Counted from the stretch's first letter, positions 22,911-35,985 are shown. The stretch is 64,000 nt of DNA from Flaccisagitta enflata (GCA_965153355.1 OZ231127.1:24180001-24244000), one strand, 5' to 3'. The notes: generated by a model not told the origin, from the letters alone. Numbers and translations are program-made.

Positions 22911-23690
22911 GAAGAAGAAGAAGAAGATGAAGACGAGGATGATGAAAGTGGCTTTTAAAACCAAAAGAGATGGAACGGGGAGGGGGAGAAGTTTTTGAAA
23001 AACAAGGAAAGTAAGAAAAAAAGGAACGGTTGGAAAGCCGGTGAAAAAAAAGGAAAAAATTCAGAAGTTGAAGATGATATGGAAGAAAAGTGTTGGAGAG
23101 AAGAAGAGGAAGAAGAAGAAGAAGAAGGAAGAAGAGAGAAGAAGAAGAAGAAGAAGAAGAAGAAGAAGAAGAAGAAGAAGAAGAAGAAAAAGAAGAAGAA
23201 GAAGAAAAAGAAGAAGACGCAACAGAAGAGGAGGAAAAAGAAGAAGAAGAAGAAGAAGAAGAAGAAGAAGAAGAAGAAGAAGAAGAAGAAGAAGAAGAAG
23301 AAGAAGATGAAGAAGAAGACGCAACAGAAGAGGAGGACAAGGAAGAAAAAGAAGAAGAAGAAGAAGAAGAAGAAGAAGAAGAAGAAGAAGAAGAAGACGC
23401 ATCAAAAAGGAAGAAAAAGAAAATGACGAAGAAGAAGAAGAAGAAGAAGAAGAAGAAGAAGAAGAAGAAGAAGAAGAAGAAGAAGAAGAAGAAGAAGAAG
23501 AAGAAGAAGAGAGAAGAAGAAGAAGAAGAAGAGAAGAAGAAGAAGAAGAAGAAGAAGAAGAAGAAGAAGAAGAAGAAGAAGAAGAAGAAGAAGAAGAAGA
23601 AGAAGAAGAAGAAGAAGAAGAAAAGAAAAAGGATACGCAAAAGAAGCAACAGAAGAAGAGTGAAATGATGAGGATGAAGAAGAGGAGATG
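22735..23690. repeat. (GAA)n purine tract, about 900 bp
   Basis: Almost all GAA, interrupted by GACGCAAC and AAAGGAAG patches (23216, 23320, 23397) that recur as a longer-period unit. All six frames give Glu/Lys/Arg or Ser/Leu/Phe runs, which are not coding. Confidence 0.95.
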
Positions 23691-23774
23691 GAAAAGGTCA
23701 TTAGTTTTATCGAGGGGACTCTCAAGAGTTTCAGGAATGGAAATCGTCGATGGAATAAACGACTTTTTCTTTTT

Positions 23775-23965
23775 TCTGCGCTGCGACTTTTCATTTTGCT
23801 TTTCATTTCACTTTTCTTTTTTCTTTTCATTCTCTTTTCTTTTTGCTTTTCATTTCACTTTTCTTTTTGCTTTCCATTCCCTTTTCTTTTTTCTTTCTAT
23901 TCTCTTTTCTTTTTTCTTTTCATTCCCTTTTCTTTTTTCTTTTCATTCACTTATCTTTTTGTCTT
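23775..23965. repeat. TTTTCTTTTCATTC pyrimidine minisatellite
   Basis: Irregular 12-22 bp units of CTTTTC(A/T)TTTC, about 190 bp. It is pyrimidine-rich on this strand, opposite to the preceding purine block. Confidence 0.85.
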
Positions 23966-24654
23966 TCTAAATGTTGATTGCTCATTAGAATCCACCCGTG
24001 AAACGGTTTGTGCATCCTACTTCTCTGTAGCTTTTACCCTCTTCCTGCGTGCCACTCATTTTTCCTGTATATCTATGCGTCTGTTTGTCTCGGTCTGTCT
24101 GTCTGTCTGTTTTGTTCTCCAAATTCTCCGCCGTCGGTCGAGGACGCATCATCTTCCTTCTTACCCCCGGGATCCGTCGGTCAACTTGTTAAGACTTTTC
24201 CGTCCCTCTCATGCATTTGCATTTTACAGGCGTTTTATGGCAAAGTGCATTTCTCTTTCGCGTTTTCTGGCGCGCATTTACCATCCGGAGCAAAAAGAAA
24301 ATCATACAAGCGAGACTAAATCAACACGCGACAACCGCGACTCGCACGCACAGTCGCAAATATGCAAGCGTCAAATTACTTTCTTCATCCCTCTCCCTCT
24401 GTTTCTCCGCTGCGTCGTGCGTGTGCTTGTGTGTTCGTCGTTTATGACGTGCATCGTGCATGTTCATTACATGACGTGCAGGGCATTCTGCGACTTCGCA
24501 CTCGGTCATTCTCATTCGCATGTGCATGCGCACGCGCGCGCACCCGCAGCTTTATCGCGTTTCCTTCGGGGTTCGTCATCCATCAACAAGTGTCTGCGCT
24601 CGAGATCTTAAATGGCCTCGTTCGCGCGCGCGCCGTTTAGGGTTGGAGTGTCGA
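23966..24654. other. Unassigned, locally GC-rich region
   Basis: 24280-24640 is rich in CG and GTGC words, with an alternating CATGCGCACGCGCGCGCAC stretch near 24525. This could be a CpG-rich upstream region, but no supported exon starts here. Confidence 0.3.
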
Positions 24655-24656
24655 GG

Positions 24657-24950
24657 AACAAGGCCAACAACTATAAGTCGCGTGCGGGAAATAAATAACT
24701 TTAAATGACTCAAGATGACTTTATATGACTCAATATTACTTAAAAAGACTAAAGATGCCTTAAAGAATTAAATTGACCTAGTTGACCTAATACAGGTTAA
24801 TATGACTTTAAATGACTTGAGACTTAGAATGACTTAGAATAACTAAAAATCATTTATTCTATAATAAAAAAAAGTAAAGTTTGACAGACCGACGGACCGA
24901 CCGACAGACAAACAAAGCGGGGTGTAGAGTCGCGTAGCACGCGACTAAAA
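24657..24950 (+). mobile_element. Dispersed hairpin element, variant D (TGACTT decamer core)
   Basis: Start AACAAGGCCAACAACTATAA, motif GTCGCGTGC at 24677-24685, and a core of about 150 bp of AATGACTTA-type units. A GACCGACGGACC tract, AAAGCGGGGTGTAGA and the hairpin GTCGCGTAGCACGCGAC at 24929-24945 follow. Confidence 0.85.
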
Positions 24951-26185
24951 AGGGTGAATGAGAGAGGGGGGCGATTGTGAAGCGTGCGTCACCATGTGCG
25001 TTTGGAGGAAATGGGGGCAGGATGTTTTCGAATGCGGAATTTTTTTTTTCTGGCATCTGTTACCTCGAGACGCAACAACGCGCGACCTGTGGCACAATCA
25101 CACACACACGCGCACGCGCGGATAACTGTTGCTCCTTCGCGTGTAGGACTTGTCGCCTTCTTTTTCTCTCTTCGTTGTGCAACAAATTGACATTTTCCTC
25201 TTCTCTTCTCTCTTTCTCTCTTTCGTGTAAACTTTTCTACCAACGCGTCTCTCAACTCTCAACTCTCAACTCTTTCTATCTCTTTCAAGTCACGCCTTAT
25301 TGGATTTCGTCCAACCGAAACTCGACTATTAACTTTTTATGCAGTATCACGCGCGTCCTACCTGAAGACTAAAGCGAAACCCACCTTTTCCAATTTAAGA
25401 GGCGTGTTTCTAACACATCTCCATGTAAGTGGCTCCACTCGTCGGTACGTCCGTCGCGATCCTTCGTCTATCCGTTTCTGCTTCTCATACCCATAGATGA
25501 GAATCGCCATTGATGTGAACCGTCAAGCACTATTGATTTTCGTTTTAGCATTGCCAACATCATCATCGTCACTTGAATCATTGCATTGTTATCAATGCCG
25601 TTATGATAATCATTTCTGCCGTCTTGACTTTTACCATCGTTTCCATGCAATACATGCATTCATCACATTAGAATTGTGACCATCCGATCGACATAAGCAG
25701 CGGTATGGCAGTCATATTTTAGGACATATTATTGCCTGTATCTTTTAACCATTTGGTGCCATTCCTTGTCACGCATTTTGCCCTTCTTTCCTCGTTCTAG
25801 AAGATTTTGACAGCCATGGGAAATGTATGGAGATTCACATGATTTTCCGATTTTTAGATTTTTATCATCATCCAATTCTTGTTTTAATGAAAGCCAATTT
25901 AAGTTCTATTAGTCTAAATTGAAAAAGAAATGAAGCTATGATATCTATTTCTTTATAGCCACAATATAGTTAGTAATCAGACAATTCGATACTTTTACAC
26001 GAATGATATAAATAAAAAAGTATAAATGGCAAATCCATGTGCATAAAATTTTGAGATTTCCTTTTTAATGCCTTTATTTGTGCAGTACAGCGGCTTTCAA
26101 CTAAAAGCAATTTACATTCTGCATTTGTTTCATGTTTAGACAATAACACGATTTTACATGAGTTCATGTTGGCTGTCAGATCGAC
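24951..26185. other. Unassigned region
   Basis: Includes a pyrimidine-rich stretch (25140-25290) and AT-rich sequence. There is no supported exon, RNA gene or large repeat. Confidence 0.4.
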
Positions 26186-26187
26186 CT

Positions 26188-26312
26188 CTAGTTGCGGACA
26201 CGCAACTTCCTGTCCGTCCATCCGTTGCAACGCGCGTTGGTCCATTATGAGCGATTCGAAAAAAAGGAAGAACGCGCATTTCTGCATCCCCCCGTCCGAA
26301 ACGATAGTGTAA
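26188..26312 (-). mobile_element. Dispersed hairpin element, variant A, reverse, short copy
   Basis: Hairpin GTTGCGGACACGCAAC at 26191-26206, a short GTCCGTCC tract and a far end CCCCCGTCCGAAACGATAGTG in which the pairing motif carries one change (GTCCGAAAC). Confidence 0.75.
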
Positions 26313-26540
26313 GCTCGAGTTTGTTTGAAGTGAGATCGTTACCACTTCGATTGCACAAAACATTGCAAAATTGTGGTCGTTTTACGTTGAGAGTGAAAAT
26401 AGGACGTTGCACATTGGGAGAAGTCAGAATAACATATATATTCACAAATTAACTGTCTGATTTTCGTGCATGCGTGAGAAAGCTGCAAAATTGTTTTTCT
26501 TTTCTTGTTGCGGTCCTTTTTACCTTTTCCAATTACCTTT

Positions 26541-26716
26541 TTTTAGTCGCGTGCTACGCGACTCTATACCCCGCTTTGTCCGTCCGTCGGTCGGTTGGTC
26601 CCCATTTTACTTTTTTTTAAGTTTTTGCGGTCTTTGGCCTCACTGCTCCTTTAGTAACTCAAATACTGCCCCTGCCCACCCGCACGCGACTGAGGTAGCC
26701 GTGTATCCGGCCTTGT
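26541..26716 (-). mobile_element. Dispersed hairpin element, variant B, reverse, full length
   Basis: Hairpin GTCGCGTGCTACGCGAC at 26546-26562, CTCTATACCCCGCTTTGTCC, a GTCGGTCGGTTGG tract, TTTTACTTTTTT, TGCGGTCTTTGGCCTCACTG, CCCCTGCCCACCC, motif GCACGCGAC (26682-26690) and the end GTGTATCCGGCCTTGT. Confidence 0.85.
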
Positions 26717-26906
26717 GTAAAAAAGGGAAACCTTTAATGGTAGCCAAGACGCTTCCGAACATGACCAAGAGCGACCCTCAACGAGACTCGGTTAAATTGC
26801 TGTTTGAAAAAAAAGGTTGAGAGAATTTCTACTGGTGTAATAATAGATTATCTACGATTTGATGCTTCGCCTCTAGAGCAGGGGAAAACCGCATCACGTT
26901 GGCGTT

Positions 26907-26990
26907 TTTAAGTGCGTGCTCGCACTGCTATAAGAGCTCATGTCCGTCGGTTGGTAGGTTAATGGGTTGGTCGGCCAAGCAAACGTTTGG
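26907..26990 (-). mobile_element. Dispersed hairpin element, divergent 5-kb-class fragment with a fourth hairpin sequence
   Basis: The hairpin AGTGCGTGCTCGCACT (26911-26926) precedes GCTATAAGAGCTCATGTCCG and a GGTTGGTAGG tract. The layout is the same but the stem differs. The other end is not recognisable, so the length is unknown. Confidence 0.5.
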
Positions 26991-27057
26991 AATGTGCAAA
27001 ACGGCTGATTTTGACGTATTTCTTCATTCCCATCAACTTTCATGCCTTACCATATTC

Positions 27058-27125
27058 ATTTTCATTCATTCATTCATTCATTCCTTCATTCATTCATTCA
27101 TTCACTCATTAATTCAATCATTTAT
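27058..27125. repeat. (ATTC)n microsatellite
   Basis: About 60 bp of CATT units. Confidence 0.85.
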
Positions 27126-27331
27126 CAATAATGTTCATTCACAGATTCTTAATCAAGCGAGGGGCACTTATTGGCCTTAACTTGGCCTTGTTATTTCTTG
27201 GTCTAGGAAATTTCTGTTTACTTTGCATTTTAGCAATGGTGATCGATGAGCGCTTGAGAGTGTTTTAAGCAATTGGCAAAGTAATTTCCCGCTAAAACAG
27301 TGATATCTCAGGATCACAAGAAGTTGAACTG

Positions 27332-27333
<2 letters not shown>

Positions 27334-27420
<87 letters not shown>
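27334..27420. repeat. (TC)n microsatellite
   Basis: About 86 bp of TC. Confidence 0.9.
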
Positions 27421-27424
<4 letters not shown>

Positions 27425-27579
27425 TTTCTCACACACATTTTGTGTTTCTTTTTTGTGTGGAGAGGAGTGGCTAAGAACTCGACCAAAAAATTTTGACCTA
27501 GAGTTGAATCACATCTTCCTTCCTTTTTCCTCTGGCTTTTTATGTCTCTGTCTCCCTCTCTCTATCACTCTGTCTTCTT

Positions 27580-27690
<111 letters not shown>

Positions 27691-28040
27691 TTCCATTTCT
27701 TTTCATCATTCTTTAATTTTGCCTCTCAACATTCCACCATCACTTATTTTTTTTCCTTCATTAAAGACTTAGAAATTCGGCAGCCTGTAAATTTTTGTCG
27801 GGCCTTGTATTTATGAGGAGATGAATATTTTCCAATCCCAGCGATGCACAATTTTAACATCCTTCTTACAAGAGTTGGTGTTTTAGCTTTCTTTCTCTCT
27901 CTTAGCACGCTCGTAATTATTTCTCTCAACTCCATCCAGAAAAAAATAAAAACGCAACTCGTATCACCCGAATCTGGAGTGAACCGATCTTAACAGCGAC
28001 GGCGACGATATGACGACGTTGATCAAGACGACAATGATAA

Positions 28041-28569
28041 CAGTCAGCGGACAAAACACAATAGGTATATATATCACTCCGTTGGTTTTGATCCAACCCA
28101 TTGATGTTAAACAGAATGCTATAAATAACAGCTGGTTGATGAAATTACAGCCGGCTGTTAAGTTACAAAGTTGGTAAAAATCCAACTTTCACCAATTAGA
28201 ATAAGACCTGCAGATTCATAATTCTGATGAAATTCTGAGAAGTTTGATATGTCACAACATACACTTGTATATGAAAATAATTTTTTTCTTATTAATGTTT
28301 AATTCAATTATATTGTAATGTTAAAAAAAATATTTCTTACAAAAACTATTAAGTGTGACATATCAAACTTCTCAGAATTTCATCAGAATTATGAATCTGC
28401 TGGTCTCTTTCTATTCGGTAAAAGTTGGATTTTTGCCCACTTTGTAACTTAACAGCCGGCTGTAATTTCAACAACCAGTTGTTGTTTACAGCATTCTGTT
28501 CAACATCAGTGGGTTAGATCAAAACTAACAGAGTGATATATGTACCTATTGTGTGTTGTCCACTGACTG
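28041..28569. mobile_element. Foldback (palindromic) MITE with CAGTCAG ends
   Basis: The two halves are inverted copies, meeting near 28295. Ends are CAGTCAGCGGACAA and its complement TTGTCCACTGACTG. Both sides are flanked by ATAA, a possible target duplication. Inner words such as GCCGGCTGT, TTTGATATGTCACA and CAGAATTCTG are mirrored. No coding. Confidence 0.8.
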
Positions 28570-29055
28570 ATAACGTCGGTGATGACGATGACGACGATGA
28601 TGACGATGACGAAGAGGTGTGATGTGTGGAAATGGATAAATGACGTAAGGAGGGCGAAAAGGAGAGAAGGGACGTGTAGGTAGCTGTCGAAGGATTTATA
28701 TATATATACATCGCCGTTTTGCTTCCATGTGAAAAACCAAATCCAGAAACAACGAATTCTTTCTCGTTTTCGTCGTACATATTTTTCACCTCCGAAAATC
28801 GTTTTCTCAGGAATTTTTGGGTGGGAACTTGACGTAACTTTTTTTTTATTACTTCGCCGTCGTTTGTTTTTAGTTTACTTGTCAATGCGTCCTTCGTCCA
28901 CGGACATCCATACATCATCAGCTTTCATCACTGTCGCGAAAAAAAACTTCCCTTATATCTTACCCTTTCTGTGTTTCATTTTTCTGTCTGTCTGTCTGCC
29001 TGCCTGTCTGTCTGTCTGCCTACCTTTTTATCTTGACTAGGGTTTTGCTTATCAT
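28570..29055. other. Unassigned region
   Basis: Contains a GAT-rich patch (28575-28615), a TATATATATA stretch (28698) and TCTG repeats (28983-29015). No supported gene. Confidence 0.4.
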
Positions 29056-29059
29056 TCTG

Positions 29060-29162
<103 letters not shown>

Positions 29163-29656
29163 TTCATAAAACAGCAAAATCAAAACGCTTGCTCTTTTCT
29201 CAGAGAATTCATGGCATAACCATAATTGTTGAATTCATCATCATCATTTATATGCTGCTTTACCACTTGAAATTCCTTTCTCTGTTTTTAACGAGAAATA
29301 AACAAAATGTAAACAAACGTCGGCGACTCGACAGCGTTAAGAGCTCTGAAGCATTCGTCGGAATATCAAGGGCGGCATCTTTGGGCCCGATATGATGCGT
29401 TCTCGCTTCTTTTGAGCGGTAGTAATGTCCGTTGGACAATCCCTCGGTCGATCACATTCGAATTTAGATCGTCAATGTTATCATCATCTACTTCCAATGC
29501 AAGTCTCGTTTCCTAATTCTTTTGTTTGCACTCAGTCCATTTGATCATTCACACTAACGTGATATGCCGATACGGTTTATTCAAAAACAAACGCATCTTT
29601 GGTCAACTTGGCACTGATGATATATCGGGGCTGCTGCCCATCTTACCAAATCACTG
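29163..29656. other. Unassigned region
   Basis: Unique-looking, moderately AT-rich DNA. I see no exon or repeat. Confidence 0.4.
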
Positions 29657-29985
29657 CAGGGGTGTATAAAGTTGAGCGGCTTTTGATTTTATTCCCCCCT
29701 TTGATTTTCTTCCCCGCGACGCGTCGCGTTGCGTTACAAAATCAATGATTTTCTTCCCCACAAAGCAATAAAACAGTATGTTATAGGTTTAAATAGTGTT
29801 AAAATGTGTGGTAGTAATCAGATACTACCATTTGGAACTACCAAAAGTGTTAAATCTTCAAGAATTTTCTTTTTTCTTCTTTTTAACCTTTTGATTTTTT
29901 TCCCCATCTCCAAACCTTTTGATTTTATCCCCCCCCCCCCACCGGTGGGGGGGGAATGCTCAACTTTATACAGGCCTTATCACTG
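29657..29985. mobile_element. Short inverted-repeat element (MITE-like), about 330 bp
   Basis: The left end CAGGGGTGTATAAAGTTGAGC is mirrored on the right by GCTCAACTTTATACAGG...CACTG. The interior repeats TTTTGATTTTATTCCCCC words and contains an accidental palindrome CGCGACGCGTCGCG at 29716. Confidence 0.6.
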
Positions 29986-30385
29986 TAGAGAGGTTTTTAA
30001 AGGGGAAATGAGATAATTGGGGATTGGAGAGAGGGGTCAGAGGACAAGAAAGAGTGGTCAATGACCAAAAGCCCAAGAAGGGCTGGGCCCCCCTCCCCAT
30101 ACACAAGGTTAATTGTCAATCCATTGTATTTAACACAGGGTTCCAGGCATCTGTTTTCACGAAGGACACCCAGTCTTCAGTCATCCCTTTTCATGGGCCG
30201 CAATTGGCTTTCCTGATTTCGAGAGCCTCTGCCACTTTCAGGTCATAGTCAAGTTTTTTATTATTTTTCCCTGACATGGATTTTGGGCAGCGGTCCCGAA
30301 GGAGACGATGTCTTGTAGAACACAGGGGCACTTTTGTTCGTTCGTCCGTTTGTGCCTGGTTGCCCCCCCCCACACACACACCTTA

Positions 30386-30478
30386 AGGCTCCAATCCCAG
30401 CCTTTAGGCTCCAATCCCAGCCTCACGGTTCAAATCCCAGCCGCGAGGCTCAAATCCCATCCTCGAGGGTCAAATCTC
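30386..30478. repeat. About 21-bp tandem repeat with Pol III B-box-like words
   Basis: Four to five units of G(G/C)T(T/C)CAAATCCCAGCC. One copy, GGTTCAAATCC at about 30427, matches the tRNA-type B-box consensus GGTTCRANNCC. No A box or tRNA fold is present. Confidence 0.6.
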
Positions 30479-30548
30479 TCTCTCGCTCTCTCTTTCTCTC
30501 TTTCTCCCTCTCTCTCTCTCTTTCTCTCTTTCTCCCTCTCTCTCTCTC

Positions 30549-30640
<92 letters not shown>
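30476..30640. repeat. (TC)n microsatellite with periodic TTTCTCCC
   Basis: About 160 bp of pyrimidine, directly after the 21-bp repeats. Confidence 0.9.
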
Positions 30641-30684
30641 GAGCACCAAGATGGAGTACCAAAAAGTTGTAAAAAGTTTTTCTT

Positions 30685-30757
30685 TATACCCCGCTTTGTG
30701 TGTCCGTTGGTTGATTGGTCAGTTGGTTAGTTGGTTGTTCAGTTGGTCGGTCATAAA
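30685..30757 (-). mobile_element. Dispersed hairpin element fragment
   Basis: TTTATACCCCGCTTTGTGTGTCCG and a GTTGGTTGATTGGTCAGTTGG tract are recognisable. The hairpin and far end are missing. Confidence 0.5.
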
Positions 30758-32340
30758 AGTTTGTCAATGTCTGTTGAACTCATTTTTGTTGAAACATAGG
30801 GCCCAAAATTGAGATCGATGAAAAATATCAATCTTTAGGAAAAATGCGGAAAATATGAAAAAAAAAGAAAAGATTAAAAAAAAATCATAGCGCCTGTACT
30901 ACAGGCCCTGTAGTATTGGTCCGACAATGCCCTGCTTTTTAATTGTCTGTCCTTACATGAGAGAATTGTGGGTACGTTTCTAAGGGCGGCCTCCTGGTTG
31001 TTAGGTAAATGAAACAAAAGTTATTACCCTGACTTACTGACTTACCGATCTCCGTTGCAACTGATACAATCTTTTGACATATCTAGATCTAAACCTTCGC
31101 TCGTCTTCGCCTGTCTAGAGGGATTTACCAATTCAACTTTTAAGGTGGCCGGTCTGAAGGAGTGACCGTGTTGCTATATTTTTAAAAATAATACTATCAA
31201 ATTTTACATAATTAGATAGCCTAGCGTTTAAGCTTTCCTCGGTTGTTCTTACTTTTCGAATACTCCTAATATTTCAGGTGTAGTGATCAAAAGACGAAAG
31301 GTAGTTCATGATTTTATGAGCGCTCAAGCGTGAAATACGCTAAGTCTGAGAACAAAACATGTTTGTGACTTTTTTTCTCTAAGTGGCGGAAATTGTCGTG
31401 ACTTTTTTTACCCAAACTTTGAATGCTCATATCTTTTGAACGGATTGACGGATTGACTTGATTTTTTGTATGGTAACATTATTTGACCTTGTTTACTAAT
31501 ATGTTAAGATTCAAGAAATTTCAGATATTGCAACCAGCCGAACCAGCCTACCTATCCAAAAATTTCAAATTAGCGTAGCTAAAAAAGTGTTGTATGAAAT
31601 TTTCTGAAATTTTGCATGAATAACCATCCAACCCCTGGACTAATCCTAGGTGAGTTGTATGGCGATCACATGATTACTTTGGCCGTAATCACATGAAACA
31701 TTTTTTTCGTTAGAAAGCTATTCAGTACTAGTCCACAGATTCCAAAGCAAAGCTCCTAACGTGGAATATTAATGATGAATCCATCCTTTGATGTCATCTT
31801 AATAACAGCATCGCATATTTGCTCCTTGGTCTGAGCGTCTTCATCTTAAAAAAAAAATAAACTAATTCTAACTCAACAAATTCCGTTCACTATCGAAGCT
31901 TTCAGGCGACGGAACTTAGTAGAGTGTGTTTTAAGGATCTTTTTTGAGCGGCGGTTCTTTTCATGAATGGGCATCCGTCATTGCGGGGTTTGAAAAAATG
32001 GTTAATACTGCTTATTGATATTTTCTTGAGCGCAATTTGGTACCTATTTCAGTCAATATCAGTGTAGTTAGGCACGGAGATATGCGCTATTTCAAACTAC
32101 ACTCACTCACTGTCTAGTTACGGCGCGCATCCCTCTTAATTGTCTTTTAAACATGACTGTCCAAGAAAAGACCCTCTGAGCCTAACTTAAGTCTTAAAAC
32201 ACAAAAGCCAAAAATGAAATAAAAACAAAAGGGCAAATGGTTGATAAGTGTATTAAAGATTTTAAGCAATCACCCAATCGCAACATTGTTTGGAAACCAT
32301 GACATTTGCCATACCGTAAACATAGGGTTAACTCCCTCTA
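30758..32340. other. Unassigned AT-rich region with decayed repeats
   Basis: 31430-31600 carries a diverged single unit resembling the 161-bp satellite (CATATCTTTTGAACGG...AACCAGCCGAACCAGCCTACC). The word TAGGGCCCAAAATTGAGATC near 30798 recurs inverted near 36624. No gene. Confidence 0.4.
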
Positions 32341-32343
32341 TCC

Positions 32344-32550
32344 AAACAAGGCCGGATACACGGCTACCCCAGTCGCGTGCGGGTGGGCAGGGGCCATAAT
32401 TGAGGTCAGTGGAGCATTTGGGCAGGAGCAATATGGCCAAAAACCCCATTAACGCCGAAAAAGTAAAGACGTGTGACGGACGGACGGACCGACGGACCGA
32501 CGGACGGACCGACAAAGCGGGGTGTAGAGTCGCGTAGCACGCGACTAAAA
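32344..32550 (+). mobile_element. Dispersed hairpin element, variant B, full length
   Basis: AACAAGGCCGGATACACGG start, motif GTCGCGTGC (32372-32380), GGGTGGGCAGGGG, GCATTTGGGCAGGAGCA, a GACGGACGGACC tract, AAAGCGGGGTGTAGA and hairpin GTCGCGTAGCACGCGAC (32529-32545). This is one of the best preserved copies. Confidence 0.9.
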
Positions 32551-33117
32551 ACGAAGTTGTTTTTTGCTATGGCTCAAAGGAAAAATCATTTGGATCGAAA
32601 GGATATAATGAGCCTTAACCATTCATCCAAGAATCGCATATGATCAGCGACACGCGTTGTCCTGCTCAGTTTATGTGGCATATTAGTGGAGTGAGAGCAG
32701 GGCGTTTGCCTAAAAAAAAAAGATATCCTGTGGAACACGGGCATGGATTTAGGACAAGGACCTTCAGGGCTGTCAGAAAAAGGTCACATGTAGGCCCTAA
32801 TGTCGAATCGAGAAGCCTATCGGAATCATTTGTCATGAAAAAAATATGAAAATTTAATAGAATATAAGCATGAAGGAAAAAATAAAACAAACAAACAAAA
32901 ATTGAGGGCGCCTGCCCAAAAAAAGGAACCACAAATCCCGTTCCATTATAAGTAGATTTCGGCAAGTGAAGAGTTTGCAAGGGCGGGGATCTACTATTTC
33001 CTAAATTTAATCACCAGTAAAAGTTGGTTTTGCTTGAAATGCATTGCTTTATACGCGTTTTGTCAGCGACCATACGCCTTTTACTTCATGATGATTTATG
33101 CATTAGAGATTTGTCGT

Positions 33118-34211
33118 TCAGAAGTCGATGTCGTAAACGTACAAGTGATTTGGATGCTTGTCCTCGTCATCGAGACACAATCCTCCGCAGAATATGACAC
33201 AAGCACCTTTTTTCTTTTCAAACTGGACAACTTGTTGTAACATTGATCCAACTGCAATTTCACCGACTTCCGATGGCGCTTCAGTGATCCATTCGCTTTT
33301 GGCGGCGTCAAACAGCAATAAGTCGCCGTTTTTGAAGCCGTCTTTGTCGTTGGCGTTTTTCAAGACGCCAGATGAACCACCCACTACTAAGAACATCTCT
33401 GTATCGGGAACTCGCGTGAAAAATGTTAACATAGCCAAAACACCAAATGCTTCATGGTTTTGAATGAGGGTCCATTCAAACGTCGACATGTCGAGAGAGA
33501 AAAGGTCTTCCTCAGGTTTATCACTGGAACTCAATCCTCCGTAAACGAGGATGCGATGGTCGAGATTCGCGATGCCGAAATGCATTCGAGGCGACATTCG
33601 AGCGCCGGATGTTGAAACGCGAGTGAAGGAGTTGGATCCCGGATCAAGCTGATACAGCTCGTTGGTGAGAAAACCTTCCCCCTTTTTTGAGAAATCCTCC
33701 TTTCTCGACTCGTCGATTTCTTTCACCGTACCACCGAGAAAGTAGATCTTGTCGTCGTGGGCAAAGGCTTTATGAAGCATTCTGGGCGTTGGAACTTCGC
33801 CAGTAGGATGTACTCGTCGAAACTCGCATGATGGACTTAGAGTAGTGAGCGAGTTGCCGCCGAAAAGATGGATCAGATTGTTATGGACAATGGAAGCGGA
33901 AAATGTACTAGTTGGATGGATATCTCCCGTAGCTTCCTTGACTTCCCATCCGCCGGGAAGATCGAGATCACCAGACAAGTGACGCTTCAGACTGAAAATG
34001 TAGACGAAATTCTTGGGAAGATCTATGACTCGACCATCCTCCTGTTTCTGACCCCCTCCCCAAAAGTACAGTTTGTTGTCGAGGTTCTCAGCGACAGCGC
34101 CGATGCCGCTGGGAAATCGAGGCGCCGGATTTCCGTGTGCATCTTTCCAGTCTTTTTCCAGGATGGGAGGAAATTCGATGTCATGACGTTTGAAGCTTTT
34201 CACGATGCGGC
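33118..34211 (-). CDS. Kelch beta-propeller exon (probable last exon of a kinase-KEN-kelch gene)
   Basis: A single terminal exon of about 364 codons. The acceptor TTTCCTAG at 34212-34213 follows a pyrimidine-rich tract and the stop is at 33118-33120. Kelch-type blades are marked by YFWGGG, HLFGGN, YFLGGT, VYGG, VVGGSS and FCGG, each followed some 20-45 residues later by an aromatic/Trp or Tyr-Asp strand. This gives about six blades, one full propeller. Such propellers usually bind partner proteins. The exon enters in phase 1 (one base carried over), so it cannot be a complete gene. The kinase exon that ends at 43848 offers the right phase and a carried G, giving the junction TKFRE-G-RIVKSF. 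The reading frame extends upstream into a GA repeat, but that part is intronic. Confidence 0.85.
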
Positions 34212-34308
34212 CTAGGAAAGCGAGAAAAGAGAGAGTGGAAAAGGATGAGGACGAGAAAATGCATGCTATCGCTGTATAATTAAAATGATACATAAATCGG
34301 CCGGGGAT

Positions 34309-34985
<677 letters not shown>

Positions 34986-35031
34986 TCAAAAGAGTAAGAG
35001 AGAGTCAGTGAGGCGTGAGGGGGAATGATTA

Positions 35032-35985
35032 ACTATGGCAAAATAAAAAAAGGCAGTAATTTTCAAAATGATATTGTGAGCTCATTTTTTGGAGCAGCTT
35101 TATAATTTTTTAGACCAATAAAGTTTGTCAAATTTGGTACTTAGCAAAAAAATCAGATTTTGAAAAAATTGATTTTTGCGCCCATAGCATTGATTTTTGC
35201 AAAATTTGTCAATTGAACAATCACCAAGTTGGTGTCAGTTTCAGTTTAGATCCAACTTTGAAAACTAACTGTGAGCTCAATTTTTGGAGCAAGATCAAAA
35301 TTTTTTAGATGATGATTGCACTTCAAATTTCTGACACAGTAAAAAAATCAGAACTCAAAAAAGTTTATTTTTGTAGTTGCAACATCAATTTTTGTAAAAT
35401 TGGTTAAAGTTGGATGGTCAAAATAAAAAAAGTTCATCTAGAGTTAATTTTAAATGTTCATTTTTTTTGTAGCTTCACATTTTTTTTAGGTGGTGATAGT
35501 ATGACAAGTTTTTTACACAGCAAATAAATCGGAACTCAAAAAAGTGTATTTTTGCACCAGTATCATCTATTTTTGTGAATAGACTTCTAATAAAAAATCT
35601 AGTATTGATATCCAGTTTTGACAGATTTTACAAAAATTGATGTAGAAGGTACAGAAATACACTTTTTTTGAATTCTGATTTTTTTGCTGTGTCAGAAATT
35701 TGACCTGCTATCACCATCTCAGAAATATTGATCTCGCTCTAAAAGTTGAGCTCAAAGTAAATTTTTTTGGATCTAAACTGAAACCTATTTGGCAATGGTT
35801 CAATTGGCAAATTTTGCAAAACTCAATGCTATGGGCGCAAAAATCAACTTTTTCAAGATCTGATTTTTTTACCAGGTAGCATATTTGACAAACTATCTTA
35901 GTCTAAGAAATTATGAACCTGCTCTAAAAAATAAGCTCACAATATCATTTTGAATATTTTTGTCTTTTTTTATTTTGCCATAGTT
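35032..35985. mobile_element. Foldback MITE, 954 bp, ACTATGGC ends, TA-flanked
   Basis: Left end TA-ACTATGGCAAAATAAAAAAA and right end TTTTTTTATTTTGCCATAGT-TA are exact inverted repeats. The interior is AT-rich with mirrored GAGCTCA, CCCATAGCATTGA and CCAAGTTGG words and internal direct repetition. No coding. Confidence 0.85.

Noticed and set aside
26735-26820. KKGKPLMVAKTLPNMTKSDPQ frame adjoining a hairpin element
   Set aside because: It reads coding-like for about 30 codons but starts inside the element and has no acceptor of its own.
28514-28918. 134-codon minus-strand frame starting MMYGCPWTKDALTS
   Set aside because: It overlaps a foldback end and a GAT repeat. Lys-rich parts come from T runs, and there is no splice or family support.
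29710-29735. CGCGACGCGTCGCG palindrome as another hairpin-element end
   Set aside because: It lacks the AAAGC box and GTCC tract and lies inside a different inverted-repeat element.
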